14,995 nucleotides of DNA from an uncultured Blautia sp. GTDB taxonomy: Bacteria > Bacillota > Clostridia > Lachnospirales > Lachnospiraceae. Shown in pieces: positions 1 through 6,895 of this stretch. A program made the position numbers and the translations under genes. The notes below the pieces were generated by a model. That model did not search any database. It worked only from the letters and a program-made list of their open reading frames with translations, and was not told the origin of the DNA. How positions within the stretch are numbered: the stretch's first letter is position 1; each line of letters opens with the position of its first letter. The stretch lies in assembly GCA_900765525.1 (NCBI GenBank), contig CAAFRY010000277.1, positions 1 to 14,995 on the forward strand. Reading direction: 5' to 3'.

Positions 1-110
1 AATCGACGTAGCCACCGCTACGCCTCATTCCTCCGCCTTGCAGAATGAAAATTCATTCTACGTCATTATGCTGAAAATGAACGTGCCAATACACTAGGCT
101 GAACTGTTAC
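1..110 (-). repeat. Structured, repeat-like DNA downstream of pgcA (left edge)
   Basis: This non-coding stretch follows the pgcA stop and runs off the window. It holds two perfect or near-perfect hairpins: arms 5-12/17-24 (8 bp with one G-U, loop CACC on the plus strand) and arms 42-49/52-59 (8 bp, 2-base loop). At 98-110 it carries GCTGAACTGTTAC, which recurs exactly at 6342-6354 inside another palindrome, also just after a minus-strand gene. Small GC-rich hairpins at gene 3' ends, plus a 13-mer shared between two sites, suggest an interspersed repeat family. That is an inference, because copy number cannot be seen from one window. There is no T-tract typical of an intrinsic terminator directly after the pgcA stop. 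Confidence 0.4.
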
Positions 111-116
111 CAGTAT

Positions 117-1853
117 TTACATCATTTTATCTATCAGTTCTTTGACAGCTTGTCCCAGAGCCTGGGATTTTTCCTGAGCGTCCTCTAAAGAGGTTCCCTT
201 GATTCCGTAGTAAATCTTAATCTTAGGCTCTGTTCCGGAAGGACGAACGCAAACCCAGGCGTCATCATTCATGTCATAGTAGAGAACATTGGAGTTTGGA
301 AGTCCGGTAGGCTTCACTTCCTTGGTGGCCATGTCCACAACCGTGTCAGCCTTGTAGTCTCTTGCAGAAAGTACCTTGTAGCCGCCGATTTCAGCCGGAG
401 GATTCTCTCTTAAATTGTTCAGGATAGTCTGAATCTTTTCCAGTCCCTCGATTCCTTTCAGGGTAATGGACTGAATGTCATCCTTGTAGTATCCGTATCT
501 CTCGTACAGCTCAATCATAGCATCCCACAGAGTCATGTTCTTTGTCTTATAGTAAGCGGCAGCCTCACACAGAGCCATAGTAGCTACGATAGCGTCCTTG
601 TCTCTTGCATGGGTACCGATAAGGCAGCCGTAGCTCTCCTCAAATCCGAAAAGATAACTTCCTTCTCCCTTCTGCTCAAAGCCCAGAATCTGCTGTCCGA
701 TATACTTAAATCCGGTGAGAACCTCGATAAATTTCACACCGTAGTATCTGGCAATGGCAGCGGCCATATTTGTGGTAACAATAGTGGAAATCATGGCACC
801 GTCTGCAGGAAGGCCTCCGTTTACAGCCTTTCTCTGTCCGATTTCATAGTCAGCCAGCAGGCATCCGGACATATTTCCGGTCAGTGTGTGGTATTCCCCT
901 GTTTTGCTGTCCTTTACACGAACGCCTAAACGGTCTGCATCCGGGTCAGTAGCCAGCACTAAATCAGCGTCTACTTCTTTAGCCAGCTTCAGGCCCAGCT
1001 CAAAGGCCTCGTCAGCCTCCGGATTAGGATAGCTTACGGTTGGGAATTCTCCGTCAGGAAGCTCCTGCTCTTTTACTACATACACATTTTCAAATCCCAG
1101 CTCTTTCAGCACACGTCTGGCAGGAATATTTCCTGTTCCGTGCAGCGGAGAGTACACAATCTTCAGCTCCTTAGCCATAGCTTTGATGGCGTCCATATGG
1201 ATAACCTGGCTCTTCAGCTCTTCCATATAGGTGTCATCCACGTCTTTTCCGATTACCTGATAAAGTCCGGATGCTTTTGCAGCTTCTTCATCCATAGTCT
1301 TTACGGTGTTATAATCTGTAACTTTCTGTACCTCTCCCATGATACCGGAATCATGAGGCGGTGTAATCTGAGCGCCGTCCTCCCAGTATACCTTGTATCC
1401 GTTATATTCCAGCGGATTGTGGCTGGCTGTGATATTGATACCGGCAATGCATCCCAGCTTACGCACAGCATAGGACAGTTCCGGTGTAGGACGAAGAGAT
1501 TCAAAGATATAAGCCTTCACGCCGTTAGCAGCCAGACACAGAGCGGCTTCCTTGGCAAATTCCGGTGACATGCGGCGGGAATCATAGGCAATGGCAACAC
1601 CTTTGTCCTGACCGTTCACTGCTGCAATATAATTAGCCAGTCCCTGTGTAGTCTTTCTCACGGTATAAATATTCATACGGTTTGTACCGGCTCCGATAAC
1701 ACCACGAAGGCCTGCGGTACCAAATTCCAGTTCCTTATAAAAACGTTCCTTAATCTCATTTTCATCCTGCTCAATGGCCTTTAATTCAGCCTTAGTGCCC
1801 TCATCAAAATACGGATTGGAGAGCCACTCCTCATAAATTTTTTTGTAATCCAT
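117..1853 (-). CDS. pgcA: Alpha-D-phosphohexomutase (phosphoglucomutase/phosphomannomutase)
   Basis: This cytoplasmic enzyme interconverts glucose-1-phosphate and glucose-6-phosphate (possibly mannose phosphates too). It links glycolysis to UDP-glucose, glycogen and envelope polysaccharides. From the chosen start it is 578 aa, a normal length for the family. The phosphoserine loop TASHNP has Ser144. The Mg-binding loop DPDADR is at 303-308, the sugar-binding loop FEESYG at 404-409 and the phosphate-binding RPSGTEPK at 537-544, so all four active-site loops of the superfamily are intact and in order. The reading frame stays open to 1949, but the ATG at 1853 is preferred. It has a GGGAGG ribosome binding site 8 bases upstream, and a good promoter lies inside the longer frame. 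The gene is monocistronic. The family assignment is very secure. Preference for glucose over mannose is inferred from resemblance to PgcA-type enzymes. Confidence 0.96.
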   Translation of the reverse strand: MDYKKIYEEWLSNPYFDEGTKAELKAIEQDENEIKERFYKELEFGTAGLRGVIGAGTNRMNIYTVRKTTQGLANYIAAVNGQDKGVAIAYDSRRMSPEFAKEAALCLAANGVKAYIFESLRPTPELSYAVRKLGCIAGINITASHNPLEYNGYKVYWEDGAQITPPHDSGIMGEVQKVTDYNTVKTMDEEAAKASGLYQVIGKDVDDTYMEELKSQVIHMDAIKAMAKELKIVYSPLHGTGNIPARRVLKELGFENVYVVKEQELPDGEFPTVSYPNPEADEAFELGLKLAKEVDADLVLATDPDADRLGVRVKDSKTGEYHTLTGNMSGCLLADYEIGQRKAVNGGLPADGAMISTIVTTNMAAAIARYYGVKFIEVLTGFKYIGQQILGFEQKGEGSYLFGFEESYGCLIGTHARDKDAIVATMALCEAAAYYKTKNMTLWDAMIELYERYGYYKDDIQSITLKGIEGLEKIQTILNNLRENPPAEIGGYKVLSARDYKADTVVDMATKEVKPTGLPNSNVLYYDMNDDAWVCVRPSGTEPKIKIYYGIKGTSLEDAQEKSQALGQAVKELIDKMM

Positions 1854-1898
1854 TTCTATTACCTCCCTATGCAGAATCTGTCTGCTCCATTTTTCGTT

Positions 1899-1927
1899 AT
1901 TATACACTAATACAGAGAAAAATTCAA
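1899..1927 (-). promoter_or_regulatory. Promoter of pgcA
   Basis: On the minus strand a TTGAAT -35 box (1927-1922) and a perfect TATAAT -10 box (1904-1899) are separated by exactly 17 bases. A transcript would start near 1892, leaving a leader of about 40 bases before the ATG at 1853. It is read from sequence only, but two good hexamers at optimal spacing make a sigma-A type promoter likely. Confidence 0.75.
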
Positions 1928-1983
1928 ATCCTGTATAGGAGTTTTTCACGAATTATACCTTTACAGACAATGTAAAACGAAAA

Positions 1984-2054
1984 CCGGCATGACGCTGCAT
2001 CACTGCATCCTGCACAAAAAAATCAGGATGCAGAAAGTATGCTGCGTCATACCG
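1984..2054 (-). terminator. Long hairpin, probable terminator of the proS-cca-cotS-like operon
   Basis: A 71-base inverted repeat. The upper stem is a perfect 10 bp (2003-2012 with 2024-2033, loop rich in A on the plus strand). A small internal loop separates it from a 16-position lower stem (1985-2000 with 2039-2054) that has two mismatches. On the minus strand the hairpin is followed by TTTTCGTTTTA, a T-rich tail that fits an intrinsic terminator for the upstream operon. There is no T-tract on the plus-strand side. The stem is longer and less regular than a typical terminator, so a second function is possible. The 1854-2154 gap otherwise holds only the pgcA promoter and a short inverted repeat that can compete with this hairpin. 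Confidence 0.6.
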
Positions 2055-2154
2055 ATTCCTCTCTTTCTGAAATATTCTGGTATGACTGTCCAAGCCTGCA
2101 GAAAACATCCCCGAGTTTAACTATAACGGCTATATCTTTGTAGGGGAGCCTGGC

Positions 2155-3132
2155 TCAGATACCTATATTTTCTACAAAATTCCGCCAATTATCCTGCTGC
2201 TCCCGCAAGCGGACAAGTTTTTCCAGGCTTTTCTTGGAAATCCAGGCCTTGTTATGGGTGTAATAATGATTGGCTAATTTCCAGTATTTCTCCGGATAAG
2301 AGAACCGCAGCCTGAGATTTTCTATTTCTTCCTCAGACAAAGGACAGACCTGATGATATGCGTACAGCATTTTCCTTCCCAGGCTTATGTCCCAATCGTG
2401 CTTCTCCAGTATTTTTCTCATAAACTGGTATAAATCTCCGGTCTGTATGTCGAAATTCCACCTGTCAAAATTAGTCACTGCACGGCTTTTATCCTCCAAT
2501 ATCAACACATTATGCTGGTTAAACTCTCCATGACAGACGGCCCCCTCCTGAAGTTTCCGGCATCTGAGCTTATCATAACCGGAATCTTCCAGTCTTCTCA
2601 CCGTCTCTTCTCCATGTCCTAAAAAGCAGCAGACCGTGTCCAAAAACTCCAGCTCAAAACCGTTTTTTCTCTGCTTCCCGCAGACAAATTTCCGTATTTT
2701 CCGCAATTCCCTGTTATGCCTTTGAAATTCGCTTTTCAGGGACTCCCGCACATAATGAGGCTGCACCGGCATACGCATTTTTTTATGTAACTCTGCCAGG
2801 GCAGTAAGTCCCCCGCATATATCCTCCTGGCTGCGGGTGTCACATTCTCTGCCCTCATACCAGCGTTTCACAATATAGGGAATGTTTTCTTTGTCCACAG
2901 ATACATAGCAGCCCTCCCGGTTTGCCAAAATCCGGTCTGTATACACCGGACAATTCTCAGAAAGGCTCTCCAAAAGGGCTGCCTGCTGTTCCAGCTTTCT
3001 GGGGGTGCCGTTAAATTCCTTAATCAGTACCAGCCCCTCCTCTGTCCTGCAAATCAGGGCACCTCTTCCCCGGTATACGGCCCCGGCTTCCAGCCCGTAC
3101 TGCTCTAATACACTAAGACCACGGTCATACAC
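2155..3132 (-). CDS. CotS-family spore coat protein, kinase-like (APH fold)
   Basis: This 325-residue protein belongs to the CotS/YutH group of spore coat proteins, which have an aminoglycoside-phosphotransferase/choline-kinase-like fold. The N-lobe holds a candidate ATP lysine at Lys38 in VLIKEF. The Brenner-type catalytic loop is HGEFNQHN at 201-208, and the metal-binding position is Asp223 in NFDRWNFD. The C-terminal YPEKYWKLANHYY and NKAWI stretches are characteristic of CotS proteins in Clostridia. The catalytic-loop aspartate expected after HG is glutamate here (Glu203), so activity is uncertain. Translation most likely begins at a GTG, because AGGGGGAG lies 5-6 bases upstream. A nearby ATG at 3134 is out of frame. 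It is the last gene after proS and cca, 55 bases downstream of cca. The substrate is unknown, and a coat role is inferred from the family. The small-molecule kinase alternative cannot be excluded. Confidence 0.82.
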   Translation of the reverse strand: MYDRGLSVLEQYGLEAGAVYRGRGALICRTEEGLVLIKEFNGTPRKLEQQAALLESLSENCPVYTDRILANREGCYVSVDKENIPYIVKRWYEGRECDTRSQEDICGGLTALAELHKKMRMPVQPHYVRESLKSEFQRHNRELRKIRKFVCGKQRKNGFELEFLDTVCCFLGHGEETVRRLEDSGYDKLRCRKLQEGAVCHGEFNQHNVLILEDKSRAVTNFDRWNFDIQTGDLYQFMRKILEKHDWDISLGRKMLYAYHQVCPLSEEEIENLRLRFSYPEKYWKLANHYYTHNKAWISKKSLEKLVRLREQQDNWRNFVENIGI

Positions 3133-3149
3133 ATTTTTCTCCCCCTTTT

Positions 3150-3185
3150 CTTCATGTCCCTTTCATTGTATGCGGGAACATGAAG
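3150..3185 (-). repeat. Inverted repeat between cca and the CotS-like gene
   Basis: On the minus strand the arms CTTCATGTTCCC and GGGACATGAAG pair over 11 bp with one bulged base and a 13-base loop. There is no following T-tract in either direction, so it does not look like an intrinsic terminator. It sits just upstream of the CotS-like ribosome binding site and could be an RNA-processing or stability element in the polycistronic message. Confidence 0.45.
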
Positions 3186-3187
3186 GC

Positions 3188-4507
3188 TTAGACTAAAAGA
3201 GAGAGCAGATATTCTTTGGTATTTTTTTCTGGCTCTTCCAGTACGATTTCCATAAACCTGTCCAGAGTATCGCCGATTTCCTTTCCCGGCTTCATACCTG
3301 CTTCTATCAGGTCTTTTCCCGAAACAGCCAGCATTTTTATGGAAATACATTCCTGGTTGTCCATGATTTTTTTAAATATGGTTTCCATTTTCCCAAGCCG
3401 CTCCAGCTTTTCCTCCCTTTTATAGCCGCTCTGGGCCATAATGTCAGCCCTCCGCAGTTTTAAAAGCATAGGAAACAGCTCCGGCTGGATTTTATGCAGA
3501 GCCCTCCGCACAGAAGCAGGAGTACAGTCCCAGGGACATTCATGCCAATAGACCAGGGTTTTCACTTTATGCATGGTATCATTATCAAACCGCAGCCTCC
3601 GCAAAACCCGCTGGGCTATTTCCTGGCTGATTTTCTGATGGCCACGGAAATGGTCCGTCCCTTCTTCATCCGTAACCCTGCAATCCGGTTTTCCCATGTC
3701 ATGGAACAGAGCAGCCAGACGCAGCACCTTATCCGGCTCCACAGCCTCCAGGGCCTTTAAGGTATGCTCTCCCACATTTTTCTGATGGTGGGGATTATTC
3801 TGAGGCGTCTCCATCTCCCGGTCAAACTCAGGCAGAAAAATTTTTGTAAGCCCCAGTTCCCAGGCAGTTCCCAGATACTGGGGATAAGGGGAAATCAAAA
3901 GCTTTACCAGCTCTGCCTGTATCCGCTCTGCACTGATATGCTCCAGGGTGTGGGCCAGTGTCCTGGCGGCTTTCCTGGTACCCTCCTCAATGGAAAAGCC
4001 TAACTGGGCGGAAAAGCGTACTGCCCTGAGAATCCGCAGCGCATCCTCGGTAAACCGTTCTTCCGGCTCCCCTACACAGCGGACCACATGATTCTCTAAA
4101 TCTTCCTGTCCGCCGAAAATATCAACCAGGCCGGCCCTGTCATTGTAGGCCATAGCATTGATGGTAAAATCTCTCCGTTTTAAATCTTCTTCCAGATTTC
4201 CTGTAAAAATAACCTCTTTGGGATGCCGGCTGTCCTCATATTCTCCGTCAATCCGGTAGGTAGTCACCTCGAAGGCTTCTTTTCCCAGCAGTACAGTAAC
4301 CGTTCCGTGCTGAAGCCCGGTATCCACCGTTCTTTTGAAAATTTTCTTTACCTCCTCCGGCTTGGCGGAAGTGGTAATATCCCAATCTGCAGGAAAACGG
4401 TGAAGGAGGCTGTCACGAACACAGCCTCCCACCACATAAGCATCATACCCCTGTTCCTGCAAAGCGCTGATAATTTGTTGTGCCTTTTTCGGAACTTCTA
4501 TTTTCAT
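3188..4507 (-). CDS. cca: CCA tRNA nucleotidyltransferase with HD domain
   Basis: This enzyme adds or repairs the 3'-terminal CCA of tRNAs using CTP and ATP without a template. It is 439 aa from the ATG at 4507. The class II nucleotidyltransferase head shows VGGCVRD (26-32) and the metal-binding DWD (Asp41, Asp43). Next come RRDFTINA (111-118) and ERFTEDALRILRAVRF (150-165), the neck and nucleotide-recognition motifs. An HD domain follows (His248, then HD at 269-270), as in many Firmicutes and E. coli-like enzymes. The start lies two bases after the proS stop codon (TAC TAA TT ATG). The only purine-rich stretch (GGGGGCG) is about 14 bases upstream, inside proS, so translation is probably coupled to proS. 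A TTG seven codons further upstream overlaps proS and is less likely. Confidence 0.95.
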   Translation of the reverse strand: MKIEVPKKAQQIISALQEQGYDAYVVGGCVRDSLLHRFPADWDITTSAKPEEVKKIFKRTVDTGLQHGTVTVLLGKEAFEVTTYRIDGEYEDSRHPKEVIFTGNLEEDLKRRDFTINAMAYNDRAGLVDIFGGQEDLENHVVRCVGEPEERFTEDALRILRAVRFSAQLGFSIEEGTRKAARTLAHTLEHISAERIQAELVKLLISPYPQYLGTAWELGLTKIFLPEFDREMETPQNNPHHQKNVGEHTLKALEAVEPDKVLRLAALFHDMGKPDCRVTDEEGTDHFRGHQKISQEIAQRVLRRLRFDNDTMHKVKTLVYWHECPWDCTPASVRRALHKIQPELFPMLLKLRRADIMAQSGYKREEKLERLGKMETIFKKIMDNQECISIKMLAVSGKDLIEAGMKPGKEIGDTLDRFMEIVLEEPEKNTKEYLLSLLV

Positions 4508-4509
4508 AA

Positions 4510-5949
4510 TTAGTATGCACGCCCCCAATAAACCATTTTCTTGGCCGGCTTACCGCATACCACACATTTGTCGGAAAGAGTTTCCTGCTCAAAAGGAATA
4601 CATCTTGCGGTAGCCTGCACGTCTTCTTTTACCTTGTCTTCACATTCTCTGCAGCCGCACCACATGGCTTTTACAAAGCCCGGCTTTTCGTTGATAGTAG
4701 CCTTGAAGGTTTCGTAATCTGCAGCCACATAGGTGTGTGCTTCCCGGTGAGTTCTGGCCCGCTCCAGCATATCTTTCTGCATATTCTCCAGAATCTCTGT
4801 CACCTTCTGAGCCAGCTCCTCCAGAGCAACAATAGTTTTTTCTCTGGTATCTCTTCTTACGATAACTGCCTGTCCTGCTTCCATATCCTTAGGACCACAT
4901 TCAATACGCACCGGAATACCTCTCATTTCCTGCTCTGCAAATTTGAATCCCGGGCTCTTGTCTGTCTCGTCGGTCTTCACACGGATTCCGGCAGCTTTCA
5001 GCTGCTGCTGAATCTTATGGGCATTTTCCAGAACCCCTTCTTTTCTCTGCTGGATAGGAATCACAACTGCCTGTACAGGAGCGATTCTTGGAGGCAGTAC
5101 CAGCCCGCTGTTATCACCATGTACCATAATCAAAGCTCCAATCATACGGGTAGTCATTCCCCAGGAGGTCTGGTGTACATACTGCAGTTTGTTTTCTTTA
5201 TCTGTATACTGAATACCAAAGGCCTTGGCAAATCCGTCTCCAAAGTTATGGCTGGTTCCTGACTGAAGAGCCTTGCCGTCATGCATTAAAGACTCAATAG
5301 TATAGGTAGCCTCTGCACCTGCAAATTTCTCTTTTTCTGTTTTCTTTCCCTTGATTACCGGAATGGCCAGAACCTCCTCACAGAAATCCGCATACAGGTT
5401 CAGCATCTGAATGGTTCTCTCCTCTGCCTCTTCAGCAGTGGCATGGGCCGTATGTCCCTCCTGCCATAAGAATTCTCTGGAACGAAGGAAAGGTCTTGTG
5501 GTTTTCTCCCAGCGCACTACAGAACACCACTGGTTATATACCTTAGGCAAATCTCTGTGAGACTGGATTTCCTTAGCGTACATATCGCAGAAAAGGGTTT
5601 CAGAAGTAGGACGGACACAAAGTCTCTCCTGTAAAGGCTCCAGGCCTCCATGTGTAACCCAGGCCACCTCCGGAGCGAAGCCTTCCACATGGTCTTTCTC
5701 CTTTTGCAGCAGACTCTCAGGAATAAACATAGGCAGGTATACATTCTCTACCCCTGTCTCCTTAAATCTTCTGTCCAGTTCATGCTGGATATTCTCCCAA
5801 ATGGCATAGCCGGCCGGCTTAATCACCATACATCCCTTAACGCTGGTATAGTCAATCAAATCTGCCTTCTTTACCACATCCGTATACCACTGGGCAAAGT
5901 CCTCCTCCATGGAGGTAATCGCTTCTACTAATTTCTTATCCTTAGCCAT
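4510..5949 (-). CDS. proS: Prolyl-tRNA synthetase, short archaeal/eukaryote-like type
   Basis: Charges tRNA-Pro with proline using ATP in the cytoplasm. It is 479 aa, the length of the archaeal-like (ProS type 3) class, and lacks the roughly 180-residue editing insertion of the E. coli type. The class II catalytic core shows motif 1 around 39-62 ([13 protein letters not shown]), motif 2 around 152-170 ([19 protein letters not shown]) and motif 3 around 264-280 ([17 protein letters not shown]). The anticodon-binding domain covers about 285-400. A C-terminal zinc domain has Cys431, Cys436, Cys462 and Cys465, matching the four zinc cysteines known in Thermus ProRS, and the protein ends in an aromatic YWGRAY tail. 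An AGGAG site lies 7 bases before the ATG. Expression is controlled by the T-box leader upstream, and cca follows immediately. Confidence 0.97.
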   Translation of the reverse strand: MAKDKKLVEAITSMEEDFAQWYTDVVKKADLIDYTSVKGCMVIKPAGYAIWENIQHELDRRFKETGVENVYLPMFIPESLLQKEKDHVEGFAPEVAWVTHGGLEPLQERLCVRPTSETLFCDMYAKEIQSHRDLPKVYNQWCSVVRWEKTTRPFLRSREFLWQEGHTAHATAEEAEERTIQMLNLYADFCEEVLAIPVIKGKKTEKEKFAGAEATYTIESLMHDGKALQSGTSHNFGDGFAKAFGIQYTDKENKLQYVHQTSWGMTTRMIGALIMVHGDNSGLVLPPRIAPVQAVVIPIQQRKEGVLENAHKIQQQLKAAGIRVKTDETDKSPGFKFAEQEMRGIPVRIECGPKDMEAGQAVIVRRDTREKTIVALEELAQKVTEILENMQKDMLERARTHREAHTYVAADYETFKATINEKPGFVKAMWCGCRECEDKVKEDVQATARCIPFEQETLSDKCVVCGKPAKKMVYWGRAY

Positions 5950-6011
5950 AACAAATCTCCTCTTTCTCTTATAATTTGACCATGCCTGCCTCAGCCGGCA
6001 TATCCAACATA

Positions 6012-6050
6012 CAAAAAGACACCGTATCCCTAAAAAAGGGACCGATGTCT
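6012..6050 (-). terminator. T-box regulated intrinsic terminator upstream of proS
   Basis: On the minus strand, AGACATCGGTCCCT and AGGGATACGGTGTCT form a hairpin of about 14 bp with a T-rich loop, followed directly by a TTTTT tract (about 6017-6013). It begins just after the T-box sequence, the expected position of the regulated terminator that competes with the antiterminator. Read-through would occur when uncharged tRNA-Pro stabilises the antiterminator. Confidence 0.88.
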
Positions 6051-6260
6051 TCCTTCGGCGGTACCACCCTGCTTAACAGTTCTCTCCCAAACTGCTCACT
6101 CTGTCTCCGTTAACGCCGGAGTCTGCGGTCTGCTCCTCGCAGACAGCTCCAAGGCGGGTTCTCTTCGTTTCCGGGCAGGAGCCTCTCACCCAACAGCTCC
6201 CTCTCTTTGGCCCTCTGCGAAAATACTTTTCCTCTTCTTCGCCGATTTTCCTTATGTTCT
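6012..6260 (-). promoter_or_regulatory. T-box leader, proline specific, controlling proS-cca
   Basis: A tRNA-sensing transcription attenuator of roughly 250 nt. The conserved T-box AGGGTGGTACCGCCG lies at 6070-6056 (minus strand), directly before the terminator. Stem I features are visible: an AGTA (loop-E-like) in the segment near 6228-6225, an AGAGAG and GCTG distal region near 6206-6194, and the specifier-side sequence GAACCCG at 6161-6155. The last contains overlapping CCC and CCG, both proline codons, which agrees with the downstream gene. A GGAG follows. A stem III-like CTCCG/CGGAG hairpin lies near 6123-6106. The mechanism (uncharged tRNA pairs with the specifier by its anticodon and with the T-box by its NCCA end) is established for the class. 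Which of CCC or CCG is the specifier is not certain from inspection. Confidence 0.92.
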
Positions 6261-6267
6261 TCTCTGC

Positions 6268-6296
6268 ATTTTATTGGAATTTCTTTTTTTTGTCAA
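6268..6296 (-). promoter_or_regulatory. Promoter of the proS operon
   Basis: On the minus strand there is a perfect TTGACA (6296-6291), a 17-base A-rich spacer, and TAAAAT (6273-6268). Transcription would start near 6261, just ahead of the T-box Stem I. The near-consensus hexamers fit a strong constitutive sigma-A promoter whose output is then set by attenuation. Confidence 0.85.
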
Positions 6297-6325
6297 GTCC
6301 CTTAAACCAAAAACTATAAATCCAG

Positions 6326-6354
6326 GTAACCGTTCAGCCTTGCTGAACTGTTAC
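6326..6354 (-). repeat. Palindrome overlapping the dCMP deaminase stop, possible terminator
   Basis: An inverted repeat with 13-base arms and a single mismatch: 6326-6338 pairs with 6342-6354 around a 3-base loop. The minus-strand 5' arm GTAACAGTTCAGC contains the TAA stop of the dCMP deaminase gene. A T-rich stretch including TTTTT follows about 15 bases later, so it may act as a weak terminator for the cwlD-tsaC-rpiB-upp operon. The same 13-mer occurs at 98-110 downstream of pgcA, which also suggests an interspersed repeat. Confidence 0.6.
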
Positions 6355-6836
6355 AAATCCAGTTCAATCTTCCTTCCGGTGCTGTTATACTGATAGTACC
6401 GGACTCCTGCTGCATCAAGCATCCGCTTAGAGGCCTTCACTGCAGGTGTATCCGCATATTTATCACAGCCGTACACAATGGTCTTGATACCTGCCTGTAT
6501 AATTGCCTTTGCACACTCATTGCAGGGGAACAGAGACACATACAGCTTAGCACCTTCCAGAGAGCCTCCTCTGTAGTTTAAAATCGCATTCAGTTCACTG
6601 TGGGTTACATAGAAATACTTGGTATCCATGTTTTCCCCTTCCCTGGCCCAGGGAAACTCATCGTCCGAGCAGCCCATAGGAAAACCGTTATAGCCCATGG
6701 AGAGTATTTTATTGTCCTGACTGACAATACAGCTTCCCACCTGCGAATTGGGGTCTTTTGAGCGCATACCGGAAAGCTCCGCAACTCCCATAAAATATTC
6801 ATCCCAGGAAATATATCCCTCTCTCTTTCCCGACAT
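6351..6836 (-). CDS. Deoxycytidylate (dCMP) deaminase
   Basis: Zinc-dependent cytoplasmic enzyme that deaminates dCMP to dUMP, feeding thymidylate synthesis. It is 161 aa, of the ComEB/DctD family. The zinc and catalytic signature is HSE (His79, Glu81) with PCNEC (Cys105, Cys108). The HSE-plus-PCxxC arrangement and the SGMRSKDPNSQVG stretch are typical of dCMP deaminases rather than tRNA adenosine or cytidine deaminases. The ATG at 6836 is chosen because AGGAGG lies 8 bases upstream; the in-frame GTG at 6845 falls within that ribosome binding site. It follows upp by about 60 bases, so the two form a pyrimidine salvage pair. The stop codon is embedded in a palindrome. Confidence 0.92.
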   Translation of the reverse strand: MSGKREGYISWDEYFMGVAELSGMRSKDPNSQVGSCIVSQDNKILSMGYNGFPMGCSDDEFPWAREGENMDTKYFYVTHSELNAILNYRGGSLEGAKLYVSLFPCNECAKAIIQAGIKTIVYGCDKYADTPAVKASKRMLDAAGVRYYQYNSTGRKIELDL

Positions 6837-6895
6837 TATACACACCTCCTACTGCTTATGCTACCCTTGCATAGTTAATCACAGAATTTTCATCT

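Noticed and set aside
1854..1949. N-terminal extension of the phosphoglucomutase frame by 32 residues
   Set aside because: The extension lacks family similarity, overlaps a TTGAAT-17-TATAAT promoter, and the ATG at 1853 has a strong ribosome binding site at ideal spacing.
3105..3350. Minus-strand frame spanning the end of cca and the start of the CotS-like gene
   Set aside because: It overlaps both genes in another frame; its internal ATG at 3134 shares the CotS-like ribosome binding site but gives only a few codons of nonsense.
4735..5262. Long open frame on the plus strand within proS
   Set aside because: It is antisense to a well-supported synthetase gene, has no ribosome binding site or recognisable domain, and reads as low-complexity shadow sequence.
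6012..6290. Possible separate small RNA or leader peptide gene upstream of proS
   Set aside because: The T-box motif, Stem I features and attenuator hairpin explain the whole region as a T-box leader.
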